A DNA stretch of 64,000 nt from an uncultured Acidobacteriia bacterium (GTDB lineage Bacteria > Acidobacteriota > Terriglobia > Bryobacterales > Bryobacteraceae). Location of the stretch: assembly GCA_903851195.1 (NCBI GenBank), contig CAINNJ010000033.1, forward strand, positions 124,001 to 188,000, read 5' to 3'. Positions 1-8,925 of the stretch are shown one piece after another. The notes beneath the pieces were generated by a model. The model was not told the DNA's origin and searched no databases. It worked only from the letters and a program-made list of their open reading frames with translations. Within the stretch, counting starts at the first letter, position 1. Every line of letters begins with the position of its first letter. The position numbers and the translations under genes were made by a program.

Positions 1-38
1 CAGCTTCGCGTAAACGAAATCCGAAAGGGAAACGAGAG

Positions 39-79
39 GGCCGGGGGCGCGAATGGCGCTTCCCGGCCTTTTTCTTTTT
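39..79 (+). terminator. Intrinsic terminator of a + strand gene lying left of the window
   Basis: Stem GGCCGGG(39-45)/CCCGGCC(62-68) with inner GCGC(47-50)/GCGC(56-59), then TTTTTCTTTTT. Confidence 0.75.
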
Positions 80-91
80 CAACCGGAGAAG

Positions 92-295
92 CTAGCCGCC
101 GCCCACGAACATGACGATCTCGATTCCGGCTCCGGATTCGACGGGCGTTTGTTCCCAGTGTTCCCGTTTGACAATGTGCCGGTCGAGTTCGACGGCGACG
201 CGGGCGGGCTCGAGGCCGAGGGACTGAACCACCCCGAGAAGAGTGGTTCCGGAGACAAATGTCCGGGGCTCTCCGTTGACTGTTGCGCTGACCAT
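92..295 (-). CDS. thiS: Sulfur carrier protein ThiS
   Basis: 67 aa MVSATVNGEPRTF...GIEIVMFVGGG; ubiquitin-like length and GG(G) C-terminus; start at 295 rather than the longer ORF start. Confidence 0.85.
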   Translation of the reverse strand: MVSATVNGEPRTFVSGTTLLGVVQSLGLEPARVAVELDRHIVKREHWEQTPVESGAGIEIVMFVGGG

Positions 296-325
296 AATTC
301 CGACTGTAACCCGATTTTCCGTGGA

Positions 326-349
326 CACGGGATCCCGTGGATTATTATA
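326..349 (-). promoter_or_regulatory. Candidate -10 (TATAAT) and 14-bp palindrome in the thiS/nuoA divergent region
   Basis: TATAAT on - strand at 349-344; perfect palindrome CACGGGATCCCGTG at 326-339 over the predicted thiS start of transcription. Confidence 0.4.
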
Positions 350-400
350 GTCAAGGGCGTCAAAAGCCCTTCCAAAATATAACGCCAAATCCTCACGAAG

Positions 401-865
401 ATGCCTACAAGTCCGGCTGAACAATGGCTTCCTGTCCTCTTCCAGATGGCGCTTGCGATGATTATCGCGGCGGCTCTGGTCACCCTGTCTTTCGCGATCG
501 GACGACGGGTGAAAAACCGGGTGAAGGATATGCCTTATGAATGCGGCATTGAGCCAACGGGAGACGCCCGCGAGCGATTCAGCGTCAAATTTTATCTGGT
601 CGCGATGCTGTTCATCCTGTTCGATATCGAAGCGATCTTCCTTTATCCCTGGGCCGTGGTTTACAAACAGCTGAAGATGTTCGCGTTCGTCGAAATGCTG
701 CTCTTCGTTGTTTTGATTCTGGCGGGATTTTTCTTCATCTGGAAAAAGGGAGTGCTCGACTGGGCCGAGGGTGAACGCAATCTTCCGCCCGGCCGCGTGC
801 CGGTGAAACTGCGGGGCATGCTGGAAGAACTTCCGGCGAAAGCAGCGAAGGTAGCCGTCCGATGA
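401..865 (+). CDS. nuoA: NADH-quinone oxidoreductase subunit A
   Basis: YECGIEP...RFSVKFYLVAMLFILFDIEAIFLYPWA motif. Confidence 0.97.
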   Translation: MPTSPAEQWLPVLFQMALAMIIAAALVTLSFAIGRRVKNRVKDMPYECGIEPTGDARERFSVKFYLVAMLFILFDIEAIFLYPWAVVYKQLKMFAFVEMLLFVVLILAGFFFIWKKGVLDWAEGERNLPPGRVPVKLRGMLEELPAKAAKVAVR

Positions 866-1323
866 TTTCCGAGACTCTGCAACAGGATCCGATAGTAGCG
901 TCGCTGGCCGGTCTGGCGGTGGCGGCGAAGTTTGAATTTGGCGAACTGACGGTGGAGATCGATCCGGCGCAGATCGTGGAAGCGCTGCGGCGCGTGAAGC
1001 ACGACCTGCAGTTCGAGCGGCTCACGTCGGTCACCGGGGTGGATCGTTATCCGGCCGAACCGCGGTACGAGGTGGTTTACCATCTGCAGGCGATCGCGGC
1101 GAAGAAGCGGCTCCGGCTGAAGGCCCGGGTATCCGGCGCGAAGCCCGAGATCGACTCGGTAACCGGCATTTATCGCGGCGCGGAGTGGTACGAGCGCGAG
1201 ACGTTCGATCTGTTCGGCATTACCTTCCTGAGCCATCCGAATCTGATCCGCATCATGATGCCCGAGGACTGGGAAGGGCATCCGCTGCGGAAAGACTACC
1301 CGATCACGGGGACGCGGTACTGA
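862..1323 (+). CDS. nuoC: NADH-quinone oxidoreductase subunit C
   Basis: ERETFDLFGITFLSHPNLIRIMMPEDWEGHPLRKDYP signature; overlaps nuoA by 4 nt. Confidence 0.96.
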   Translation: MISETLQQDPIVASLAGLAVAAKFEFGELTVEIDPAQIVEALRRVKHDLQFERLTSVTGVDRYPAEPRYEVVYHLQAIAAKKRLRLKARVSGAKPEIDSVTGIYRGAEWYERETFDLFGITFLSHPNLIRIMMPEDWEGHPLRKDYPITGTRY

Positions 1324-1325
1324 AC

Positions 1326-2564
1326 ATGGCCACAGACACTCTTATCACCACCGAGCAGGACGTTCAGCAGGATTTCGCGGCCCATGGGGAGTCGCGCGGG
1401 CACCGGACGATGGTGCTCAATATGGGTCCGCAGCACCCTTCCACGCACGGCGTGCTGCGTTTGCTGCTGGAACTGGACGGCGAAACCATTGTCAAAGCGG
1501 CGCCGGATATCGGGTACCTGCACACGGGGATCGAGAAGGAATTCGAAGTCAAGACGTACCAGCAGGGCGTGACGCTGACGGACCGGATCGATTATCTGGC
1601 TCCGCTGTCGAATAACCTGGTGTACTGTCTGGCGGCGGAAAAGCTGCTGGGTCTGGAAATTCCGGAACTGGCGCAGTGGACGCGCGTGATGCTGGCGGAG
1701 TTTACGCGTCTGAACAGCCATCTGGTGTGGTTGGCGACGCACGCCATCGACATCGGCGCGATGAGCGTGTTCCTTTACTGCTTCCGGGAGCGCGAAGAGA
1801 TTCTCCGCATTTTCGAGATGTTCTCCGGGCAGCGCATGATGACCAGCTATATCCGGATTGGCGGCCTCGCGCTGCCGCATCCGCGGGGCTGGCAGAAGCG
1901 CGTGAAGGACTTTGTCGATATTTTCCCGTCGCGTATCGATGAGTACGAAGAACTGCTGACCGGCAATCGCATCTGGACAGGCCGCACCAAGGGCGTCGGT
2001 TACATCTCGCTCGAAGACATGGTGGAACTGGGCGTCACCGGGCCGATGCTGCGGGCCGCGGGCATGGCGATCGACGTTCGCAAGGACGCGCCGTATTCCA
2101 GCTACGAGAAATTCGATTTCACGGTGCCCACCCGCACCGAAAACGACGTGTTCTCGCGTTACCTGCTGCGTCTCGAAGAGATGCGGCAGTCGCACCGGAT
2201 TATCAAACAGGCGCTCGAAGGCATGCCTTCGGGATCGCACCAGGCGGACGCGCCGGGCATCGTGCTGCCGGAGCGCGAAAAGATGAAGACGCAGATGGAA
2301 GCGCTCATCTATCACTTCAAGATTGTGACCGAAGGCTTCCGGGTTCCGGAAGGCGAGGTTTATCAGGCGGTGGAATCGCCGCGCGGCGAAGTGGGTTGTT
2401 ACATGGTGAGCGACGGCACGCAGAAACCGTATCGCGTGCACTGGCGCGGACCGAGTTTCGGCAATCTGCAGTCCACGTCAAAACTGATTGAAGGCACGCT
2501 GATCGCGGACGTGATCGCGGCGCTGGGCAGTATGGACTTCGTACTTGGAGACACCGACCGATAA
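1326..2564 (+). CDS. nuoD: NADH-quinone oxidoreductase subunit D
   Basis: NMGPQHPSTHGVLRLLLELDGE...DIVFALGSMDFVLGDTDR-like C-term; ORF track start (1185) is upstream of the likely start MATDTLITTEQ at 1326. Confidence 0.96.
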   Translation: MATDTLITTEQDVQQDFAAHGESRGHRTMVLNMGPQHPSTHGVLRLLLELDGETIVKAAPDIGYLHTGIEKEFEVKTYQQGVTLTDRIDYLAPLSNNLVYCLAAEKLLGLEIPELAQWTRVMLAEFTRLNSHLVWLATHAIDIGAMSVFLYCFREREEILRIFEMFSGQRMMTSYIRIGGLALPHPRGWQKRVKDFVDIFPSRIDEYEELLTGNRIWTGRTKGVGYISLEDMVELGVTGPMLRAAGMAIDVRKDAPYSSYEKFDFTVPTRTENDVFSRYLLRLEEMRQSHRIIKQALEGMPSGSHQADAPGIVLPEREKMKTQMEALIYHFKIVTEGFRVPEGEVYQAVESPRGEVGCYMVSDGTQKPYRVHWRGPSFGNLQSTSKLIEGTLIADVIAALGSMDFVLGDTDR

Positions 2565-2590
2565 GAACGCCGCGGCGTTTGAGACAAGAC

Positions 2591-3112
2591 ATGACTTTCT
2601 CTCCTGAACTCGAAGCACGCTTCGAAGCATTCCTGGCAAAATATCCGGCGGACCGCAAGCGTTCGGCGATGATCCCGATGCTGATCTACGGGCAGGATGA
2701 AGTGGGCTCCATCACCGATGAACTGGTGGAAGAAGTGGCGAAACGCGTGGGCGTGACGCCGCTGCAGGTGCGTGAAGTTTCCGGCTTTTATTCGATGCTG
2801 CACCACAAGCCGATGGGCAAATATCACGTGCAGGTCTGCACAAATATTTCCTGCCTGCTGGTGGGCGGCGAAGAGTTGTATGAGCGGGCTTGCCAGAAGC
2901 TGGGTCTGGGCCATAAGCAGGTCTCGGCGGACGGGCAGATTTCGCTCGAAGAAGTGGAATGCATGGGCGCCTGTTCGTGGGCTCCCGCGGTGCAGGTGAA
3001 CTACGATTTCTATCACGATGTCACCCCCGCGATGCTGGATAAACTGCTGGACGGGCTCAAGGCAGGCAAGGCTCCGGAACAGATTAGTGAAGTGCAGAAG
3101 GTCAACAGCTGA
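2591..3112 (+). CDS. nuoE: NADH-quinone oxidoreductase subunit E
   Basis: Thioredoxin-like [2Fe-2S] motif CTNISC...CMGAC. Confidence 0.95.
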   Translation: MTFSPELEARFEAFLAKYPADRKRSAMIPMLIYGQDEVGSITDELVEEVAKRVGVTPLQVREVSGFYSMLHHKPMGKYHVQVCTNISCLLVGGEELYERACQKLGLGHKQVSADGQISLEEVECMGACSWAPAVQVNYDFYHDVTPAMLDKLLDGLKAGKAPEQISEVQKVNS

Positions 3113-4419
3113 TGTATAACCAGCCGAATCCGCTTGAAGTGAAGGTTCTGACGCGCCGCTTCAACCTTCCGAATTCCCATCGCATCGAGACGTATCTCGC
3201 CAACGACGGCTATAAAGCGGTCGAAAAAGCGTTCGGGATGACGCAGGACGAAATCATCAACGAAGTGAAAGCTTCGGGGTTGCGCGGGCGCGGTGGCGCC
3301 GGCTTTCCGACCGGCATGAAGTGGGGCTTTCTGCCCCGGCAATCGCCCAAGCCGAAGTACATCATGGTGAACGCGGACGAATCCGAGCCGGGCACCTGCA
3401 AAGACCGGCTGCTGATGGAATTCGATCCGCACCAGTTGATCGAGGGCGTTATCATCGCGGGTCTGGCGGTGGGCGCGCAGCAAGGCTACATCTACATTCG
3501 CGGCGAGTTCCGGTATCTGATCGAGCACATGGATCGGGCCATCGCGGAAGCTTACCATCGCGGGTATCTGGGCGAGAACATCTTCGGCCGCGGGATTAAG
3601 TTCCATCTGGCGACGCATTCGGGCGCGGGCGCTTACGAGTGCGGGGAAGAATCGGCGCTGCTGGAATCGTTCGAGGGCAAGCGGGGAAATCCGCGAATTC
3701 GTCCTCCGTTTCCGGCCGTGGCGGGCGCCTATCAGTGCCCCACGATTCTGAATAACGTGGAAACGTTCTGCGCGGTGCCCTCCATTATTCTGGGCGGCGC
3801 GGGGTATTTCGCCGGTCTGGGCAGTCCCAAGAACGGCGGCACGCGGCTGTTCTGCATTTCCGGCCACGTCAACAAGCCAGGCGTTTACGAATTGCCGATG
3901 GGCTTCAACCTCATGCGCATGATCAATGAGGTGGGCGGCGGCGTGCGGGGCGGCAAGAAACTGAAGGCCGTGATTCCGGGCGGCTCCTCGTGCCCGGTAC
4001 TGAAGGCCGAAGAGTGCGATCTGGCGATGGATTTCGATACCTTGGCCGCGGCGAAATCGATGCTGGGCTCGGGTGGCGTGGTCGTGATGGACGAAGACAC
4101 CTGCATGGTGAAAGCGGCGCTGCGCATTATGCGGTTCTATGCGCATGAAAGCTGCGGCTGGTGCATCCCGTGCCGCGAAGGCACGACCTGGCTGCGCAAA
4201 CTGCTGCAACGCTTCCATGACGGGGGCGGAGTTCGCAGCGACATCGTGCTGATCGGCGATCTTTCAAAGAATATGCTGGGGCGGACGTTCTGTCCGCTGG
4301 GAGATGCGGCCGCGTTGCCGACGATCTCGATTGTCGAGAAGTTCCGGGAGGAGTTCGAGGCCCATCTGGATGGGAAACCCTGCCCGTACGAGAAGACTTC
4401 ACGGCTTGTGGCGGCGTAA
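3112..4419 (+). CDS. nuoF: NADH-quinone oxidoreductase subunit F
   Basis: GLRGRGGAGFPTGMKW, ESCGWCIPCREGT, Fe-S/FMN motifs. Confidence 0.97.
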   Translation: MYNQPNPLEVKVLTRRFNLPNSHRIETYLANDGYKAVEKAFGMTQDEIINEVKASGLRGRGGAGFPTGMKWGFLPRQSPKPKYIMVNADESEPGTCKDRLLMEFDPHQLIEGVIIAGLAVGAQQGYIYIRGEFRYLIEHMDRAIAEAYHRGYLGENIFGRGIKFHLATHSGAGAYECGEESALLESFEGKRGNPRIRPPFPAVAGAYQCPTILNNVETFCAVPSIILGGAGYFAGLGSPKNGGTRLFCISGHVNKPGVYELPMGFNLMRMINEVGGGVRGGKKLKAVIPGGSSCPVLKAEECDLAMDFDTLAAAKSMLGSGGVVVMDEDTCMVKAALRIMRFYAHESCGWCIPCREGTTWLRKLLQRFHDGGGVRSDIVLIGDLSKNMLGRTFCPLGDAAALPTISIVEKFREEFEAHLDGKPCPYEKTSRLVAA

Positions 4420-4682
4420 TGGCGGAAGCGAACGGACATCAGGATAACCTGTCCCGGCTGGATCGGATCGAAAGAGCGATCGAGCATGTGATCGACGAGC
4501 ATGAGATGTTCCGCGACGAACATAAGAAGCTGCTGCAATCGCAGATTCTGCTGCAGAGTTCGCTGGAGACACAGAAGGTGCGGATCGATGAGCTCACGGA
4601 CAAACTGAATGGCCTGATCGACATCGTGGACCGGGATCATCGCGAGTACCACGAGCGCCTCAATCGTCTGGAACAGAAGTAA
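4419..4682 (+). CDS. Small coiled-coil hypothetical protein embedded between nuoF and nuoG
   Basis: 87 aa, heptad-rich charged sequence (LDRIERAIEHVIDEHEMFRDEHKKLLQSQ...); TAATG overlap with nuoF stop. Confidence 0.75.
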   Translation: MAEANGHQDNLSRLDRIERAIEHVIDEHEMFRDEHKKLLQSQILLQSSLETQKVRIDELTDKLNGLIDIVDRDHREYHERLNRLEQK

Positions 4683-4694
4683 TAAAGGAATTGA

Positions 4695-6857
4695 ATGGCT
4701 GATCTGGTAAAGTTCACAATCGACGGACGCGAGCTGGAGGCCCCGGCGGGCACGCTCGTCATCGAGGCCGCGAAGCGGAACGGCATCGAAATTCCGTCGT
4801 TCTGTTATTACGAAGGCTATTCGCTGCAGGCCGCCTGCCGGATGTGTCTGGTGGAAGTGGAAAAGATGCCCAAGATGCAGGTGGCGTGCACGCTGCCTGT
4901 GGGGAACGGTATGGTGATCCGCACCGATACGCCGCAGGTGCAGAGCGCCCGCAAGTATACGCTCGAATTCCTGCTGACCAACCACCCGCTCGATTGCCCG
5001 GTTTGCGATAAGGGCGGCGAGTGCGAACTGCAGGACATGGTGTTCCGGTACGGCGCGGGCGAAAGCCGGTTCACGGAAAACAAGATTCACGTGGACGAGC
5101 AGCAGTGGTCGCCCGTGGTGTTCTACGACGCGCCCCGCTGCATTCTCTGCTTCCGCTGTGTGCGCGCCTGCGACGAAGGCACGGGCGTGAACGCACTGGG
5201 CGTAATCAATCGCGGCGCCATTTCGCTGATCGCTCCGAATAAAGAGAACCATCTGGAGTGCGACGAGTGCGGTCAGTGCATCGATATCTGCCCGGTGGGC
5301 GCGCTGACGAGCGGCACGTATCGCTACCAGACCCGCCCGTGGGAGATGGAACACGTCGGCACCATCTGCACGCATTGCTCCGATGGCTGCAAGACGACGC
5401 TCGGTGTGCGGCAGGAAGAGATCGTTCGCGGCAATAACCGCGACCGGTCCGGTATTAACGGCGAGTTCCTCTGCATTAAAGGTCGGTACGCGTTCGACTT
5501 CTACAATCACGCGGAACGGCTGCAATCGCCGATGATCCGGGTGAACGGGAAGCTGGAAGCGGTGTCCTGGTCGAAGGCGCTGGAGACCATCGCGAAGAAG
5601 TTCGGCGAGATCAAAGCGCGCGGCGGGAAGTTCGGGATTGTCGGTTCCAACCACACCACGAACGAAGAGAATTTCTACCTGCAGAAGTTCGCGCGGCAGT
5701 GCCTTGAGACGAATAATATCGACCACCATCGCACCGGCGACGTGACCACACTGGTGGACGCGCTGTCCGGCACGAACGGCAAGCTGGCGACGACGGCGGA
5801 TCTCTACGAGAAGAAGGCCTTCCTGATTCTGGGTTCCGACCTTTCGCTGGAGCATCCGTTCCTCGCGTTCCAGATTCGCGCAAACTTCCGGCATCACGCG
5901 GCGAAGATTTACACAGTAACCGCGAACGCGGTTCGCGAAGAGAACTACGGAACGAAGGCGATCCGCAAGGCCCGCTTCCAGGAGTTGGAGGCGCTGGCCG
6001 AGCTGCGGGACGAACTGGCGGCGCAACCGAATCTGGTCATCGTGTTCGGCGATTCGGTGAAGGGCGAAGCGGTGCGGCAACTGGTGGCGTTTGGAGAGTC
6101 GCTGGGGATCCCGGTGAGCTACTGCGCGCTGGTGGATTACTCGAATTCGCGGGGCGCCATCGACATGGGTCTGGTGCCGGAGCTGGCGCCTGGCTACCAC
6201 GCGAGCGGGTCGCCCGGCCTGAACCTGAAAGAGATGCTCGCGGCCGGCGACCTGGATGCGTTCTGGGTGGTGGGCGCGAATCCGCTGCAACACGAGCCGC
6301 TGAAGGCGAACAGGGCGTTCGTGGTGGTGCAGGATATGTTCCTCACCGAGACCGCGCAGCGCGCCGACGTGGTGCTGCCTTCGGCCAGCGCTTACGAAAA
6401 GAACGGGACCGTCACGAACGGCTGCGGCGAAGTCCAGCGGCTGAAGCGGGCGGTATCGACGCTGGGCACGAAGCCGGATCTGGAAATCGTCGGTTTGATC
6501 GCGAAGGAGATGGGCTTCGCGCCGCAGATGGGACCGTGGTCGCCGGATACGGTGTACAACGAGATCCGCCGCAGCGTGAAGGGCTACGATATCCCGCTGC
6601 CGATGGTCACGCTCGGGGCGCAACAGACCATGCCGGTCAACGGCCGGGTGGGTGTGGACCTGAATCCGGACCTGATCGCCTCCGCGCACGAGAATTTATT
6701 CACGTCCGGCACGATGGGGCGTTATTCTAAAATACTGAATTCCGTGATCGAAAAACGTTTGAATAACGCGCCAACCACGATTGGCGAGCCGGCGCAGAGC
6801 CAGCCTAGCCACACTAAGCCCAGTTCAGACCAGCCGCCCGGGAGCGCTCATCAGTAA
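4695..6857 (+). CDS. nuoG: NADH-quinone oxidoreductase subunit G
   Basis: CRMCLVEVEK, HPLDCPVCDKGGEC, ECDECGQCIDICPVGAL, CTHCSDGC Fe-S motifs; molybdopterin oxidoreductase-like domain. Confidence 0.96.
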   Translation: MADLVKFTIDGRELEAPAGTLVIEAAKRNGIEIPSFCYYEGYSLQAACRMCLVEVEKMPKMQVACTLPVGNGMVIRTDTPQVQSARKYTLEFLLTNHPLDCPVCDKGGECELQDMVFRYGAGESRFTENKIHVDEQQWSPVVFYDAPRCILCFRCVRACDEGTGVNALGVINRGAISLIAPNKENHLECDECGQCIDICPVGALTSGTYRYQTRPWEMEHVGTICTHCSDGCKTTLGVRQEEIVRGNNRDRSGINGEFLCIKGRYAFDFYNHAERLQSPMIRVNGKLEAVSWSKALETIAKKFGEIKARGGKFGIVGSNHTTNEENFYLQKFARQCLETNNIDHHRTGDVTTLVDALSGTNGKLATTADLYEKKAFLILGSDLSLEHPFLAFQIRANFRHHAAKIYTVTANAVREENYGTKAIRKARFQELEALAELRDELAAQPNLVIVFGDSVKGEAVRQLVAFGESLGIPVSYCALVDYSNSRGAIDMGLVPELAPGYHASGSPGLNLKEMLAAGDLDAFWVVGANPLQHEPLKANRAFVVVQDMFLTETAQRADVVLPSASAYEKNGTVTNGCGEVQRLKRAVSTLGTKPDLEIVGLIAKEMGFAPQMGPWSPDTVYNEIRRSVKGYDIPLPMVTLGAQQTMPVNGRVGVDLNPDLIASAHENLFTSGTMGRYSKILNSVIEKRLNNAPTTIGEPAQSQPSHTKPSSDQPPGSAHQ

Positions 6858-8077
6858 TGGAATTCCTCGTCATCACTCTCATTAAGCTCGCGCTGATCAC
6901 GTTCATTTTCATGACCACGCTGGCCTATCTGCAATGGGTCGAGCGGAAGGTCATCGCACACGTGCAGGTTCGGATGGGTCCCTCGCGAGTGGGTCCTCAC
7001 GGACTGCTGCAGCCGCTGGCGGACGTCATCAAGCTGATTACTAAAGAAGGCGTGATGCCGCCGCATGTCAATGGCGGCTACTATCTGCTGGCGCCGTTCC
7101 TGGCTGTTTTCATGGCCCTGATTTCCATCTCGATCATTCCGTTCGGCGGCGCGATCGACATACCGGCGATACAGCTGGCCGGGAAGACGTTCGGGCCGTA
7201 CCACACGATGATGGAACTGGCGAGCGTCAACATGGGCGTTCTGATGATTCTGGCGGTCAGCTCGATGGGCGTGTACGGCATCGCGCTGGCGGGCTGGTCT
7301 TCCAATAATAAGTACGCACTCCTCGGCGGACTCCGCAGTTCGGCGCAGATGATCAGCTACGAGTTGCCGATGAGTCTGGCGATTGCGTCGCCGCTGCTGA
7401 CCGCGGGCAGCCTGCAGCTTCGAGGCATCGCCGATTCGCAGGCCGGTTTCTATCTGGGCTTTGTTCCCAAGTGGGCTATCTTTCAGATGCCCGCCCCGCA
7501 AATCTTTGCGTTTATTATTTTCATGATCGCCGCCTTCGCGGAAACCAACCGTATCCCTTTCGATCTGCCTGAAGCGGAAAACGAACTGGTGGCGGGCTTT
7601 CACGTCGAATATTCGAGCATGACGTTCGCGTCCTTCTTCATGGCCGAGTACGCCAACATGGTCACGGTCTGTTCGGTGGGCACGCTGCTGTTCCTCGGCG
7701 GCTGGCAGCCACTCTGGCCCGCCGCCCTGGGATCGAACTTTGTCGCTCCAGCCATCTTCCTTGGCGCGGGACTGATCTGTCTTTATCACGGCCTGAACCC
7801 CGCGCGTCCTTTCGATCGCTACACGCTGCCTGTCTTCGCGGTGGTGTTTTTCGGACTGGCCGGACTGATGGCGTTCCCGCCGCTGGTACCCGTGCTGACG
7901 CCGCTGTTCTGGTTCCTGGCGAAGGTCGGATTTCTGTTGTTCGTGTTTATCTGGATTCGCGCCACACTGCCCCGGTTCCGTTACGACCAGCTCATGAGTT
8001 TCGCCTGGAAGTTCCTGTTCCCCGCAGCGCTGCTGAATCTGTTAGTCACCGGTTTCCTGGTAGCCCTGGTTCCCTGA
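6857..8077 (+). CDS. nuoH: NADH-quinone oxidoreductase subunit H
   Basis: ERKVIAHVQVRMGPSRVGPHGLLQPLADVIKL; AETNRIPFDLPEAENELVAGFHVEYSS. Confidence 0.97.
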   Translation: MEFLVITLIKLALITFIFMTTLAYLQWVERKVIAHVQVRMGPSRVGPHGLLQPLADVIKLITKEGVMPPHVNGGYYLLAPFLAVFMALISISIIPFGGAIDIPAIQLAGKTFGPYHTMMELASVNMGVLMILAVSSMGVYGIALAGWSSNNKYALLGGLRSSAQMISYELPMSLAIASPLLTAGSLQLRGIADSQAGFYLGFVPKWAIFQMPAPQIFAFIIFMIAAFAETNRIPFDLPEAENELVAGFHVEYSSMTFASFFMAEYANMVTVCSVGTLLFLGGWQPLWPAALGSNFVAPAIFLGAGLICLYHGLNPARPFDRYTLPVFAVVFFGLAGLMAFPPLVPVLTPLFWFLAKVGFLLFVFIWIRATLPRFRYDQLMSFAWKFLFPAALLNLLVTGFLVALVP

Positions 8078-8091
8078 TGGACCCATATTAG

Positions 8092-8592
8092 ATGGACCTA
8101 TTTTTCTTCTCCCTATTCGCGTTTATCGCGCTGATCTGCGCCGTCAACGTGGTGCTGCAAAAGCACCCGATTTCGAGCGCTTTGTCTCTGGTGGGCGTGA
8201 TGGCCTCACTGGCGGTCCTTTATCTTTTGCTGGGGGCGGAGTTTGTCGCCATGTCCCAGGTGATCGTTTACGCAGGCGCGGTGATGGTGCTGTTCGTCTT
8301 CGTGATCATGCTGCTGAATGCCGGCATCGAAGTGCATCACGGCCGAAGCTGGATGGCCAAACTTCTGGGCTTCCCTGCGTTTCTCGCGATCCTTGGCCTG
8401 CTCTGCTTCTTTGTCCAGCGAGGCTTTCCGAACGTCGGTTCCGTTCGGTTCGGCGACTGGGAGGGCGGCGGCGCGCAGCAGGTCGGTTATGCGCTGTTTA
8501 CCGAATACCTGTTGCCCTTCGAAGTCACTTCGGTGCTGATCCTGATCGCGATCATCGGGGCGATCGTACTCGCGCGAAAGGAGCTGGATTAA
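8092..8592 (+). CDS. nuoJ: NADH-quinone oxidoreductase subunit J
   Basis: LGAEFVAMSQVIVYAGAVMVLFVFVIMLLN. Confidence 0.95.
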   Translation: MDLFFFSLFAFIALICAVNVVLQKHPISSALSLVGVMASLAVLYLLLGAEFVAMSQVIVYAGAVMVLFVFVIMLLNAGIEVHHGRSWMAKLLGFPAFLAILGLLCFFVQRGFPNVGSVRFGDWEGGGAQQVGYALFTEYLLPFEVTSVLILIAIIGAIVLARKELD

Positions 8593-8595
8593 TCC

Positions 8596-8925
8596 ATGGA
8601 CCCGCTTGAAATGATGAAGAACGGCGTGCCGGAAACTTTCTACCTGACTCTGAGCGCCATGCTGTTCGCCATCGGAGTGGCCGGATTCATGATCCGCCGC
8701 AACATTATCACGGTATTTATGTGTATCGAGCTGATGCTCAATGCCGTGAATCTCAGCTTTATCACTTTCGCCCACCAGCACAAGCAGGTAAGCGGACACC
8801 TCTTCGCGTTTTTCGTGATGGTGGTGGCTGCCGCCGAGGCCGCGGTGGGACTCGCGATTATCCTGACTGTGTTCAAGAATCGCTCCACTCTGAACATCGA
8901 CGAAATTAACACCCTAAAGAACTGA
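8596..8925 (+). CDS. nuoK: NADH-quinone oxidoreductase subunit K
   Basis: [23 protein letters not shown]...[15 protein letters not shown]. Confidence 0.95.
   Translation: MDPLEMMKNGVPETFYLTLSAMLFAIGVAGFMIRRNIITVFMCIELMLNAVNLSFITFAHQHKQVSGHLFAFFVMVVAAAEAAVGLAIILTVFKNRSTLNIDEINTLKN

Noticed and set aside
4137-6689. 850 aa - strand ORF opposite nuoG
   Set aside because: Arg/His-rich shadow frame; nuoG is unambiguous on the + strand.
862-8092. Degenerate or frameshifted nuoB or nuoI within the operon
   Set aside because: Intergenic gaps at nuoA/C and nuoH/J are negative or 14 bp; no space for a remnant.
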